From the IMG/VR virus record IMGVR_UViG_3300036884_000118, positions 1-26,254 of that record: 26,254 nucleotides of DNA; one strand, written 5' to 3'. This stretch comes from a virus. Both the position numbers and the translations under genes were made by a program. Positions 13,058-20,986 of this stretch are shown here, one piece after another (position 1 is the stretch's first letter; every line of letters begins with the position of its first letter). Below the pieces are notes generated by a model. It was not told the origin of the DNA, made no database searches, and worked only from the letters and a program-made list of their open reading frames with translations.

Positions 13058-15676
13058 CTGATTTGGGTTTGGATTGTTGACTGGTTGTCCGTCGCCCGCC
13101 CAGTTCATGAGAGAGGGGCCGGGAATATTGGCCCGATTCACAAGACCGACGGACAACAGCTTGTACGGAGAAACGATTGGCCGGCCATCCTCGGCGGATT
13201 CCCCGGTGGGCCGGCAGTTCCAGTAGGGGCTGAGGCGGTCGTTGCCGGCCTCCACCACGGTCGCGCCGTTGGCGGTGAGGACGGGCCGGCCGTACAGGCC
13301 GTCATCCCGCGCCTGGAGGTCCGCGTAGGTGCCCTTGGATTCCTTGTCCTTGAAGATGTGCCGCAGGCTGGGCACGTCCGGGTGCCCGTTGTAGATGGGC
13401 AGGCCAGTGACGGCGCGCTTGATCCGGCCCCAGGTGGACTTGAAGTTGGCGACGATGGTGTCGGCTGCCTTGCGGTCGAACCGCTGGACCGTCGGCACCG
13501 GGTTGTCCGGCATCCCGGGGTGCGGATGGTCACCGTACTTGGAGATGATCGCCCAGCCGTCGAACGTGCCGGACTCCATGACGTTGGCGAGGGACTGGTC
13601 GTCGCTCATCGTCGTCCCGAGGACCAGCGCGATGTCCTCCGTCAGCGCCACGTTGGCCAGGCCGAGGATCAAAGCTTCATCGAGCGAGCAGTTGGGCCTG
13701 CCCGGTGCGCCGGTAGCGATTGCCTTATCCAGAAACCGTTTGGACATTGTGTCATGCCACTTCGCTTGGGCACTACGGGATTGATCACTCATATTGTGGA
13801 TCCCCCCGCCGTTCATAGGAGTTTTAAGAGCTGCATTGTGCGCATCCCGGGCATCTTCATGAGCCTTTGATGCTGCGATGTAAGCACCATAACTCTTATC
13901 TTTGTAGGTGGCTGCCCCGGCTTTGGAGGCCCGGGCTGTTGCTTCATCTGCATTGACGGCTGCCTTTATGCTCTCATCTTTCTCTGCTGCTGAGAACTGG
14001 TTTCCGTGAAAATCATGCCCGGCCACGTCCCCGTTCGCCACGATCAGTGCCTCGTCCATAGAACAGTTGGCAGCCTCCATAGCTGCAAGGGCCTTCCGGT
14101 CGATCTTCAGTCGTGCAATCCGACTCTTCACCAGCGCGATATTGCTGGGCTTATCTAATGACTTCAGGCCTTCTCGGTGGTCGGAAATAGCCCGATCTAC
14201 TTCCGCAACGCTTCCCGGAGACCTTGCACCGATGCTGGAATAGTATTTGTCCATCTCTTCCATGGCCGCCTTCCACTGATTCCCTCGGAACGGGTGGCCG
14301 ACCACGTCCCCGTTGCTCAGCTCGGCCGGCAGGACGCAGTTGGCCTCCCCGTTGACCGCGCCGCCCATGTTCTCGTAGATCGTCGTGACCACGGGCCAGT
14401 AGGCGTCGTCGTCTATGGAGTAGGACTTGTTCGCGGCCGTCTTGGCCCGGTCCCAGATATCCTCGTCGGCCACCCAGCTCGCGGGATTCTTCCCGTCCTT
14501 GAATTGCTTGTGCGCCAGCGCGCCGAGGTGGATGGCCCGGCCGGTGAGATGCTCTCCGTGCTTGCCCGGATCTGCGAGGACTGGTTTTTGAAACTGGCTC
14601 TCCGCCAGGCGGCTGGATTGGGTCTGGAGCGCGTCGCCCGCGCCAGGCGTGTTCGGGCTGGCTCCGAGATCCCCATTGGCCTTGTCGTCCTCGTCGTCCG
14701 GGGCCTCGGCTCCGCCCTCGCAGGGGCAGATCGTCCGGGCCTTCTTGACGTGCTCCTGCATCTTGGCGATCTCCGCGTCGTGCTCACCCGGCGTGGGAGC
14801 GTGGAGCGCGGCGTGCAGGTGGGCCTTGGCGGCCTTCGCGTTCAGCTTGAAGGCGTTCTCCCGGGCAGATGGGTGGACCTCCGGTAGCATCGCGTGGGAA
14901 GCCACGTTGGAGGCCGTGTCCGCCCGGCTCTTGGCCTTGGCGAAGCGGGATTCGGACGGGGTGGCCATCGGGGAGTTGGAAAGCAGCGCCTCATCCAGGG
15001 AGACGTTGGCCCAACCGTGCTTTACAAAATCTTTGTACCCACGGGCCTGGTCTCCACGAGCAACAGCAGCGCGGATGTCTCCATCCTTGTCTCCTACAGC
15101 ATCTGCTAGATGCCTTCCACGAGTGGAGTCCAAATATTCGCGGGCCTGAGCATGCGTTCCACCATGTTGTCCGACCAATTCATTCCGCGCAGTGTCATAC
15201 TCCTTGTCTAGCGTCGGATGACGCTCATTGGCATCAGTCGTAAGACGAGGATGCGCATTCGCCCGTGTACCGTAGAATCCCCATTGTGTGTTCTGCGTTG
15301 GGTGCTCTGCTCCAGCCCCGGCAGCCTTCAGGTTGCTTTGCTGGAGTGCCAATGCCCGGTATTGATGATCTTGCGCCATTGACTCATGTGCTGCCTGCTG
15401 CTGCAGGTGCATGCGCTCTCCATCTGTGTTCCCGGTCGCCTTGGCCAACTTCGCCACCTTACCATGCTCATCGGCAGCATCCTCATGAGCCTTGGCAGCA
15501 GCGAAGTGCGTACCAGCCGTATTCTCCTTTACTGCCTGGAATGTAGCCTCGTGCGCCTGGCTGCTCACCCTAAAGGCATGCCCGGCTCCGGAGCTGTACT
15601 GGTTTCCGTGGAACTCGTGGCCGGCGACATCGCCGTTGGCCGCGAGGAGTGATTCATCAAATGATTGTGGTTTCAT
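12314..15676 (-). CDS. Giant Mu gpI-like prohead protease/scaffold fused to GHxFxGNQ modules
   Basis: A 1120-residue protein from the ATG at 15676 (an in-frame ATG at 15745 would add 23 residues). Residues 1-700 are a chain of modules. GHEFHGNQY (19-27), GHPFRGNQW (460-468) and GHDFHGNQF (553-561) each follow an NGDV sequence. SLDEAL-like segments recur near 5-12, 225-232, 538-545 and 663-670. Ala/His/Lys helical stretches lie between. Residues about 399-440 hold PASWVADEDIWDRAK and VVTTIYENMGG, a segment known from phage head proteins. Residues about 703-855 look like the Mu gpI protease (WAIISKYGDHPHPG, LPIYNGHPDVPS, LSPYWNCRPT, LLSVGLVNRANIPG). Residues 874-1120 form a Lys/Ala/Glu coiled coil, as expected for scaffold. 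Capsid maturation is the likely role. Confidence 0.75.
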   Translation of the reverse strand: MKPQSFDESLLAANGDVAGHEFHGNQYSSGAGHAFRVSSQAHEATFQAVKENTAGTHFAAAKAHEDAADEHGKVAKLAKATGNTDGERMHLQQQAAHESMAQDHQYRALALQQSNLKAAGAGAEHPTQNTQWGFYGTRANAHPRLTTDANERHPTLDKEYDTARNELVGQHGGTHAQAREYLDSTRGRHLADAVGDKDGDIRAAVARGDQARGYKDFVKHGWANVSLDEALLSNSPMATPSESRFAKAKSRADTASNVASHAMLPEVHPSARENAFKLNAKAAKAHLHAALHAPTPGEHDAEIAKMQEHVKKARTICPCEGGAEAPDDEDDKANGDLGASPNTPGAGDALQTQSSRLAESQFQKPVLADPGKHGEHLTGRAIHLGALAHKQFKDGKNPASWVADEDIWDRAKTAANKSYSIDDDAYWPVVTTIYENMGGAVNGEANCVLPAELSNGDVVGHPFRGNQWKAAMEEMDKYYSSIGARSPGSVAEVDRAISDHREGLKSLDKPSNIALVKSRIARLKIDRKALAAMEAANCSMDEALIVANGDVAGHDFHGNQFSAAEKDESIKAAVNADEATARASKAGAATYKDKSYGAYIAASKAHEDARDAHNAALKTPMNGGGIHNMSDQSRSAQAKWHDTMSKRFLDKAIATGAPGRPNCSLDEALILGLANVALTEDIALVLGTTMSDDQSLANVMESGTFDGWAIISKYGDHPHPGMPDNPVPTVQRFDRKAADTIVANFKSTWGRIKRAVTGLPIYNGHPDVPSLRHIFKDKESKGTYADLQARDDGLYGRPVLTANGATVVEAGNDRLSPYWNCRPTGESAEDGRPIVSPYKLLSVGLVNRANIPGPSLMNWAGDGQPVNNPNPNQMNKERDLLIQILAALGQNVAQNVGDAELANSVQTAIAGIKTKGTSEAANAALLTVLTNAKLTTPEAVTTVIANSAALANTKQEADQKILDAKNEKIQADAEKTKAQAEVKAAKEEAAAERKASATRLANAAVVTGRILPGEKDALVVSLCNGDLAAFEAEAKKITEKKPVMKTSSTTMGLPNMERTASQVGATKFTKISDGVKARMEAKKETYDVAFANFQADPENVELFKGMKHPEIKTHTSDRRR
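13994..14020 (-). repeat. GHxFxGNQ motif, copy 3
   Basis: Encodes GHDFHGNQF (residues 553-561 of the protease/scaffold protein), preceded by VANGDVA. Confidence 0.85.
14273..14299 (-). repeat. GHxFxGNQ motif, copy 2
   Basis: Encodes GHPFRGNQW (residues 460-468), preceded by SNGDVV. Confidence 0.85.
15596..15622 (-). repeat. GHxFxGNQ motif, copy 1
   Basis: Encodes GHEFHGNQY (residues 19-27), preceded by AANGDVA. Confidence 0.85.
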
Positions 15677-15806
15677 GTTTGGAAATAAGCAGGCAGGTTC
15701 GGTTGTCCGGGCACTGGGCGCACGTGTGGAATCCGTCCCAGTCATCGCAGCCGGCCGGGGCCAGCCGGTCGATCAGGGAGCAGAGGAACTGGAGCAGATG
15801 GGTCAT
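15657..15806 (-). CDS. Small Cys-rich protein
   Basis: A 49-residue reading frame, MTHLLQFLCSLIDRL then APAGCDDWDGFHTCAQCPDN and RTCLLISKHETTII. It fills the gap between the 93-aa gene and the protease/scaffold and overlaps the latter's start by 20 nt. Cysteines 20, 29, 32 and 38 (the last three spaced CxxC and CxxxxxC) could bind a metal. A hydrophobic start is followed by a Cys-rich tail. No family is recognised and no Shine-Dalgarno sequence is visible, so the gene is supported mainly by its fit between neighbours and its composition. Confidence 0.45.
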   Translation of the reverse strand: MTHLLQFLCSLIDRLAPAGCDDWDGFHTCAQCPDNRTCLLISKHETTII

Positions 15807-15867
15807 TGTGGTTCAGTTGGCTGTTGGGATGGCATCAATCAGACACCGGCAACAGCGCATCTTCAGG

Positions 15868-16149
15868 TTAGGCTTCCTTCCGTCCGTAGTGCTGGACCGT
15901 CTCGGGCTTCACCTCGCCCGCGATGAACCAGTACCGGCCCGGAGCCGTGGTGCCGTCACGGTGCGAGCAGGAGCTCAGGTGCTCCGTCTGCCGCCCGTAC
16001 TGGTCCACCTTGCTCTCATCAGCGGAGAGGAACGCCACGTTGAGGCAGGAGCCGCCCCAACAGTTCGTCACCAGTCCGTGGTGGAGCACCCCGACTTCAT
16101 CAACGACCTTCACGGCCGTCCCGACCTTGTTGCATGTTTCTTGATCCAT
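15868..16149 (-). CDS. Small phage protein of unknown function
   Basis: A 93-residue protein, MDQETCNKVGTAVKVVDEVG onward, with an AAGGA Shine-Dalgarno-like site just before the ATG. The sequence alternates short strands (TAVKVVDEVGVLHHGLV, CLNVAFLSADES, GRYWFIAGEV) and looks like a compact beta-rich domain. KVGTAVKVVDEVGVLHHGLVT reads like a small SH3-type barrel. It lies between the 54-aa membrane protein and the Cys-rich peptide, within the portal-to-capsid part of the late operon. No function can be named. Confidence 0.7.
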   Translation of the reverse strand: MDQETCNKVGTAVKVVDEVGVLHHGLVTNCWGGSCLNVAFLSADESKVDQYGRQTEHLSSCSHRDGTTAPGRYWFIAGEVKPETVQHYGRKEA

Positions 16150-16191
16150 CTGGTTTCCTTGATTGCCCCGGCAGGATTGCCGGGAATCTGT

Positions 16192-16356
16192 TCAACGGTG
16201 GATGACAAATCCGAAGATCCCCCATCCAAGCAAAAAGATCAAAATGAAGTAGATGAACGCACCTCCAAACCAGCCCGGCCAGCCGGTGCGGCCGTGATAG
16301 CCTGAGAAGAGAACGGCGATGATGAACACGATCCAGAACAGGAGTCCGATTGACAT
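16192..16356 (-). CDS. Small two-helix membrane protein
   Basis: A 54-residue protein from the ATG at 16356, four bases after the portal stop; the frame continues upstream to 16545 only as a shadow of the portal gene. It consists of two hydrophobic helices (about 3-18, IGLLFWIVFIIAVLFS, and about 34-52, GAFIYFILIFLLGWGIFGF) joined by a Gly/Trp loop YHGRTGWPGWFGG. The very short charged tail ends VIHR. Small size and two helices would also fit a holin, but no endolysin gene is nearby. I therefore call it only a membrane protein. Confidence 0.7.
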   Translation of the reverse strand: MSIGLLFWIVFIIAVLFSGYHGRTGWPGWFGGAFIYFILIFLLGWGIFGFVIHR

Positions 16357-16360
16357 GGCT

Positions 16361-18169
16361 TCAGCTTTCTTTTGACTTTGGTGGAACTGCGCGCGCGGCC
16401 GCAGCCTCTGCGATGGCAGAGACGAGGGCCGTGGAATAGATTTCGTTGAGCGCGTTCGCCAGGGCCGGGTTGGCCGCGATGCGCTTGAAGAGGGCCGGCA
16501 TGTCGTGCCGGAGCTTGGCCAGTGCGGTGTGCCGCTGCACGTCATCGTTCATCGTCGCGGCATTCTGCAGCAGCGTGATCACCGGGGCCATCATGGTCCG
16601 TTGCGCATTGCTGAGCTTGGCCATGGCCGTGGCGCGGAAGACCGCCAGCTTGCCCGCCGCCTTCTGGTCCAGGTTGGCCAGAGCCGGCGTGAAGATCGCG
16701 TTGCCGTAGGAATCGTCACCCTTCGCGGCCGCCTTGTCTGAAGCGCCCACCGGGTCCTTGAGTTCCTTCCCGGCCGGACCGAGCAGATCATCCTCCTCCG
16801 AGGGTGCCCCGCCAGCAGTAGGTGCCGGAGGGGTGAGGCACTCCTCATCCTCTTCTGGCTCTGGGATGGCGAGCTCGTTGCGGGCCCAGGCCACGCTGAT
16901 CTTGACGCCCCAGGATAAGGCTCCCCCGATCCGGGCGATCGTGTCGGCGACGGTCTTGGTGTCCGGCACAGAAATCTTGGCATAGGCGAGCGGATCCTCG
17001 CCGGGGAACACGCGGGCGATGACCATCTCGTCGATCTGGTGCAGGGTCTCCGTGATCAACTCCGCGTCGTCCTGCTCCATCAGGTTTCCCTCCCCACCCT
17101 GCAGGGAGGATCCGTGCCCCTGGGACTGGTGGCCGGAGGAGATCGTGGAGAGGTCCGCGCCCCGGCAGATGGTGGCAATGGCCTTGTCCATGAGCTCCAC
17201 CAGCGGCGCGAACACGGTGTTGTTCCCGGTCGATCCCTGGGGGATGATCAACTCGATGCCGTTGTCCACGGCCGTGACGGCGGTCCAGTCCTGCGCGAAC
17301 TTCCGCAGCGCATCCTCCATCTCCTTCCACTGTTGACTGTTGAACGCAGCCTTGGTCTTGCCGAGGATTCCAGGCGTTCCAAACCGCTCTGAGAATGAAA
17401 CCCAGTCCTTGAGAGGCATGGTCTTGAACATGTAGCAGACCGCGATGGCCTCCGCGATCCCGTCCGCCACGGTGACCAGCCACTCTCCCTGCTCCATCTC
17501 ATCACCCATGATCGTGCCGAAGTATCGCTTGAGGAAGCGCAGGTGCGCCGTCTGGGTCTCGAAGAAATACAGTGGCACATAGTTGAAGTCCGCCGTCAGC
17601 CGCGCCGCGCCCGTGACGGGATCCACGCTGGGACGCCACACGATCTCGTGCACGGCATAGCGGTAGTACACGGCCTCCATCATCTGCTGGATGAGGAGCC
17701 GTTTCCCGCCCGCCTGATCCTGCTCCATCACATTCCGGGCGTGCAGGTTGTCATAAAAATACGTGAGCGCGCTGGCGTGCAGCTTGGCCTGGTCCTTGAG
17801 CTCCTTCTCGATGTGGTCGTTCGTGATGACGTCGATCCCGTGGCGACTGATCGCCTTCTCCCGCTTACGCGTGCTGGTCTGGACCATGTAATCCCGCCGC
17901 TTGATCGCCTCTGCCATGAGCGCGAAGTCCCGCAGATAGCCCATCTGGAAGTTGTCAATCTGCCGCGAGAGGAGGTCCGGGGTGAGCATCCGGATCGGAT
18001 TGAACCGGGACCGCTTGGCCCACGCGGCCACCCAGGCACTCATGTTGGGTGAGATCACGCCGCCGCTCGCCATGTTCGCGAGCATCTGGCGCTTGGTCAG
18101 CTTCGGCTCCGTTTCGATCTCCGGGAGGAGGCTGCGCGATCCGCTTGTGGCAGGGGTGGTCTTTTTCAT
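16361..18169 (-). CDS. Portal protein, DUF935 / Mu gp29 family
   Basis: A 602-residue protein, somewhat longer than typical DUF935 portals. The N-terminus has DLLSRQIDNFQMGYLRDFALMAEAIKRRDYMV, the usual entry helices. The middle has YRYAVHEIVWRP, DWVSFSERFGTPG and TAVDNGIELIIPQG. Then comes the stem region, from SSGHQSQGHGSSL to NLMEQDDAELITETLHQIDE, ending VIARVFPGEDPLAYAKIS, all as expected for this family. The portal forms the DNA channel at one capsid vertex and binds terminase. Residues after about 430 form a C-terminal extension with an acidic linker and a helical part (NAQRTMMAPVITLLQN). The start overlaps the 75-aa gene by ATGA. Confidence 0.85.
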   Translation of the reverse strand: MKKTTPATSGSRSLLPEIETEPKLTKRQMLANMASGGVISPNMSAWVAAWAKRSRFNPIRMLTPDLLSRQIDNFQMGYLRDFALMAEAIKRRDYMVQTSTRKREKAISRHGIDVITNDHIEKELKDQAKLHASALTYFYDNLHARNVMEQDQAGGKRLLIQQMMEAVYYRYAVHEIVWRPSVDPVTGAARLTADFNYVPLYFFETQTAHLRFLKRYFGTIMGDEMEQGEWLVTVADGIAEAIAVCYMFKTMPLKDWVSFSERFGTPGILGKTKAAFNSQQWKEMEDALRKFAQDWTAVTAVDNGIELIIPQGSTGNNTVFAPLVELMDKAIATICRGADLSTISSGHQSQGHGSSLQGGEGNLMEQDDAELITETLHQIDEMVIARVFPGEDPLAYAKISVPDTKTVADTIARIGGALSWGVKISVAWARNELAIPEPEEDEECLTPPAPTAGGAPSEEDDLLGPAGKELKDPVGASDKAAAKGDDSYGNAIFTPALANLDQKAAGKLAVFRATAMAKLSNAQRTMMAPVITLLQNAATMNDDVQRHTALAKLRHDMPALFKRIAANPALANALNEIYSTALVSAIAEAAAARAVPPKSKES

Positions 18170-18393
18170 GATGTTATTCTGTCCAGGTCCCAGCGGACCC
18201 AGGACGTGATGACCTTGAGATCGTGAAGCATGATCTGAGCGTGGACGTTATTGACGAACATCACGCGCATGGGCGGACCGAGCCGGGCCACGGAGTCATA
18301 GCGCCAGCGGTGCGGGTGGACGGAATCCATCCGGCGGATGCCGTCCCGGCACTCCCGGACGATGTCCCCGCTGCGTGGCAGTGCGGTGCTCAT
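18166..18393 (-). CDS. 75-aa protein coupled between large terminase and portal
   Basis: A 75-residue protein, MSTALPRSGDIVRECRDGIR onward. Its start overlaps the large terminase stop by ATGA (18390-18393) and its stop overlaps the portal start by ATGA (18166-18169), so it is almost certainly translated. It is basic with many Arg, and the part DIVRECRDGIRRMDSVHPHRW followed by RVMFVNNVHAQIMLHDLKVI suggests a small mixed alpha/beta fold. The spacing and coupling suggest a packaging or portal assembly role. No known family was recognised. Confidence 0.75.
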   Translation of the reverse strand: MSTALPRSGDIVRECRDGIRRMDSVHPHRWRYDSVARLGPPMRVMFVNNVHAQIMLHDLKVITSWVRWDLDRITS

Positions 18394-19763
18394 ATGAGTC
18401 CCATCCCTCTGCCTCGGAGGAAACGGCCGTGGCCCATCTCCCCGCGGTCTGCGGAGAGGAGTTCGTCCCGGTTCATCGCGGTGACTCCCAGTGCCACGTT
18501 GTTGCGCTGCCGCGCGCGGGCTAGGGCGAGGGAGCACACGCAGTCGTCGTTGAAACCCTCCGGCGCAGAATAGAGCACTTTCCTGCCCTTGAAGCTGTAG
18601 CTGTACTCGAATGATTCGAGCTCCAGGACGATGGCGCCGTCCGGGTACGAGCAGCGGCGGGCTTGGAGGTCTGCGGCCAGGCCCTCCATGAGCTGCTGCT
18701 TGGATGCGTTCGTGAAGACCCAGCCCTCGAAGTTGGCCCCGCCGGCCGGGTTCTGCTGGAGGTGCTCCAGGATCGGGTCGCCGGCCCCGGTGGAGTCCAC
18801 GAAGGCTTGGGCCCCGTTGGTCTGCCTGATGATCTTGGCCTCCGTCTCCGGCCACGGGCAATGCTGCCAGCGGTCCCAGGCGGCCACTGCCCCGGCCTCG
18901 TCCAGGCCGGTCCCCACCGTGAAGTCCACGGACTTGGCCAAGTCCCAACCAAAGGCGACTGCCGCCCGCGTGCTGAGGCCGTTCTTGTTGACGCAGGCCG
19001 CGATCGCCGCGAGCCCGAACGGATTCCCCTCGTCGTCACCGTCCACGCAGTCGTAGAGCTGCGCAAAGATCGCGGGAGGGAGCACGCGCTTCGCGTCGTC
19101 ATACTCCTCCTGAGGGAAGATCCCGGCCGCTATCGCCATCTGCGCCGTGAGCCGGTGGTATTTCATCTGCTTGTCCCCGCCGGCCTCCGCCTTCCGGGCG
19201 AGTTGGTAGGCCCAGTTGCGACGCCCGCGCTTGTTCCCGATGATCCGGATCGGCCCGAGCGTGGCCGTGAGCGTTGACCGGACTGCATGCCACGCCTCTG
19301 GCTTAGTCCGGCTCGCCTCGTCGATCACCGCGGCCCGCACATCCTCCCCATAAAGCGTGTCCGGCCGGTCCGCGCCCTTGAACACAATGGTCGAGCTTAT
19401 GTCTGCCAGCGTGATCGAGCACTCCGACTCGTTCGCCTTGAAGCTGTCCTGCGGGAGCGCGCGCTTCATCCGGCGGTAGGCGATCTTGGACACGCCGAGA
19501 GTCGGCGCGACCCACCAGAACTGGTGCCCGGGCTTCCCGAGATATGCCTTTTCCAGGAGCCAGCAGATGCAGCCGCTGGTCTTCCCAGTCTTCGTGCTCG
19601 CCTCGATGATCGAGATGCGCGCCGGGTCGTAGATCGCAGCTTCTTGCTCCCGGTAGAGTTTCGGGCGGTAGAACTTGACCTCACGCGGAGCCTGCGCCAG
19701 CTCGTTGGAGTCTTGCTCGGACTGCGGACCAGGAGCCTCAACGGTTGCGGGATCAGTTGCCAT
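18390..19763 (-). CDS. terL: Terminase large subunit
   Basis: A 457-residue protein from the ATG at 19763, which overlaps the end of the small terminase by 11 nt; an ATG at 19844 would only add a translated repeat. The ATPase part has a Walker A-type ASTKTGKT (55-62), Walker B AAVIDEA (144-150) and a coupling segment GPIRIIGNKRGRRNWAY. The nuclease part has acidic positions in FGWDLAKSVD (Asp274), FVDSTGAGD (Asp323) and GFNDDCVCSLALA (Asp406/407). Together they translocate DNA into the prohead and cut concatemers. The length is on the short side for the family but both domains are present. Confidence 0.9.
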   Translation of the reverse strand: MATDPATVEAPGPQSEQDSNELAQAPREVKFYRPKLYREQEAAIYDPARISIIEASTKTGKTSGCICWLLEKAYLGKPGHQFWWVAPTLGVSKIAYRRMKRALPQDSFKANESECSITLADISSTIVFKGADRPDTLYGEDVRAAVIDEASRTKPEAWHAVRSTLTATLGPIRIIGNKRGRRNWAYQLARKAEAGGDKQMKYHRLTAQMAIAAGIFPQEEYDDAKRVLPPAIFAQLYDCVDGDDEGNPFGLAAIAACVNKNGLSTRAAVAFGWDLAKSVDFTVGTGLDEAGAVAAWDRWQHCPWPETEAKIIRQTNGAQAFVDSTGAGDPILEHLQQNPAGGANFEGWVFTNASKQQLMEGLAADLQARRCSYPDGAIVLELESFEYSYSFKGRKVLYSAPEGFNDDCVCSLALARARQRNNVALGVTAMNRDELLSADRGEMGHGRFLRGRGMGLI

Positions 19764-20484
19764 TCGTGTCCGAGTTCCCGTTGCCGTTCCCGTTGCCGTT
19801 ATGAAAATGCCCGTTCCCGTTGCCGTTGCCATTCCCGTCCCCATTCGCTGGAGACAGATCCACGCCCACCCGCTCCGCCAACGTCAACGGAGTCTCCGCC
19901 AAAGCCTGCGTCACTTCCTTCGGCTCGAAGATGTTCACCGTCACGACTCGCGGCCCCGTGGACACCTTCCCGGAGTGGTCCACCGCGAACACGTCACGCT
20001 GCCCCAAGAGCTGCTTGCCGAGCCAGATGCACATCGTCGCGTTCCCCTTGATCGCGAGCAGGAGTTGCTGCCGCCGAAGAGAGCGCCGCGTTGCCTCAAG
20101 GCCCTTTTTATACGCTCGGCCTATCGGCGTGAGCGTCCCATCCTCGCCCACCTTGAGCGCGCGCTGAATCGCATTTAGGCTTACTCCCAAGGTGTTAGCC
20201 ATTTCCTGCTCGGTGCAGCCCAGGAGGCCAAGACGCCTGACCAGATTGAGATCGACCTGAACGAGCTGCGGGATGGGATGGGGCCCAAAGAATTTCTGAG
20301 GATCCTCGCCGGCTGCAACGGCGGCCTCGTACCTGGTTCTGTGGCGGATTGCATCCTCGTCGAAGTAGGCCACGATCGGGCCGGGGAGCGCGTTGAGCGG
20401 TCCGGGGTGTTTCTTGGCGGCGGCGGCGCAGGCTGCGGCGAGACCCTTCGGGGAGAACTTGGAATCTGTGGGTTTACCAGGCAT
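19753..20484 (-). CDS. terS: Terminase small subunit
   Basis: A 243-residue protein. A helix-turn-helix lies at about 78-112 (RRLGLLGCTEQEMANTLGVS then LNAIQRALK), the DNA-binding unit that recognises the packaging site. NATMCIWLGKQLLGQRD (148-164) is a segment typical of this group. The final 30 residues are a low-complexity Gly/Asn tail (GNGNGNGNGHFHNGNGNGNGN), encoded by a hexanucleotide-like repeat. The gene starts the left arm. The bases before its ATG, CTCCAACCACGAT, resemble the leader motif of the right arm. It overlaps terL by 11 nt. Confidence 0.8.
   Translation of the reverse strand: MPGKPTDSKFSPKGLAAACAAAAKKHPGPLNALPGPIVAYFDEDAIRHRTRYEAAVAAGEDPQKFFGPHPIPQLVQVDLNLVRRLGLLGCTEQEMANTLGVSLNAIQRALKVGEDGTLTPIGRAYKKGLEATRRSLRRQQLLLAIKGNATMCIWLGKQLLGQRDVFAVDHSGKVSTGPRVVTVNIFEPKEVTQALAETPLTLAERVGVDLSPANGDGNGNGNGNGHFHNGNGNGNGNSDTNGN
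19771..19848. repeat. Degenerate hexanucleotide repeat encoding Gly-Asn tail
   Basis: Plus-strand units CCGTTG and CCGTTC recur through this stretch, broken by ATGAAAATG. They encode the alternating Gly/Asn tail of the small terminase. Such arrays are prone to slippage. The other frames through the array give spurious upstream extensions of terL. Confidence 0.8.
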
Positions 20485-20986
20485 ATCGTGGTTGGAGTAG
20501 GACTGGAAGTGGCCGGGAATTGGCGGAGTAAAGCAAAAAGTTTTTCCGGGGTGCCGGCAGGGAAGTCGGGATGAAGAGGGATGGACGGGAGGTTTTCCGG
20601 GGCGGCGAAAAGTCTTCCGGGAGGCGGGAGGCGGCGGAAGGGGCGGGGCCGGCGGGGGTTTGGCGGGTGGAAACCGATTTTCTAGTGCGTGCTGGAGAAG
20701 GAGTTAGGAAACGGTGGGTCGGTTCCGTGTGGACAAATCCCCGTGGTGTGATGAAGTCTCTGGTACTCGACCCAAGGCCGACATCAAAAGCCCTCAAACT
20801 TCACCGGTTCTAAAACAACATGTTCGCCAACCAAGAACTTTGAACATCTAGCCTCTCTCCGGTCAGGCAGCTGGTCGCGCTCAAGACGGGGCTGACAGTG
20901 TTGGGAGCCGCGTTGAGGGACGTACGCTTCGGGTCGAGAACTTCGAGACGTTGACCGCGCCGGCCGGGGAGAGGTCCTTTCTCCAA
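20485..20986. other. Divergent intergenic region between left and right arms
   Basis: About 500 bases separate the small terminase (minus) from the first right-arm gene (plus). The left part is G-rich on the plus strand and holds TTTTTCCGGGG (20541-20551) and TTTTCCGGGG (20593-20602). It also has the palindrome TGCCGGCA (20552-20559) near an AGTAAAG (20527-20533). The right part has AACATGTT (20817-20824). No convincing -35/-10 pair could be picked. Short open frames here (20571-20813 plus; 20474-20797 and 20810-21190 minus) lack any protein-like pattern. The region probably holds the promoters and operators of both arms. Confidence 0.55.
20541..20602. repeat. TTTTTCCGGGG repeats
   Basis: TTTTTCCGGGG at 20541-20551 and TTTTCCGGGG at 20593-20602 lie in the divergent region. 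A further TTTTTCCGGGG occurs at 21277-21287 inside the 60-aa gene. They could be protein-binding sites. Confidence 0.4.

Noticed and set aside
12287-13870. Long plus-strand open frame (527 codons) opposite the protease/scaffold gene
   Set aside because: It is antisense to a gene with clear protease and coiled-coil features. Its sequence is His/Arg/Gly/Val-rich without protein-like pattern, as expected from the complement of GC-rich coding DNA.
16192-16356. 54-aa membrane protein as a holin
   Set aside because: Two membrane helices would fit, but no endolysin or spanin lies nearby and it is placed between portal and head genes. Kept as membrane protein only.
20474-20797. 107-codon minus-strand frame running into the terS start
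   Set aside because: Ser/Pro/Arg-rich low-complexity translation that would overlap the small terminase start. It probably results from the G-rich noncoding strand.
20571-20813. 80-codon plus-strand frame in the divergent region
   Set aside because: Arg/Gly-rich translation with no fold-like pattern, no coupling, and G-rich noncoding-like DNA.
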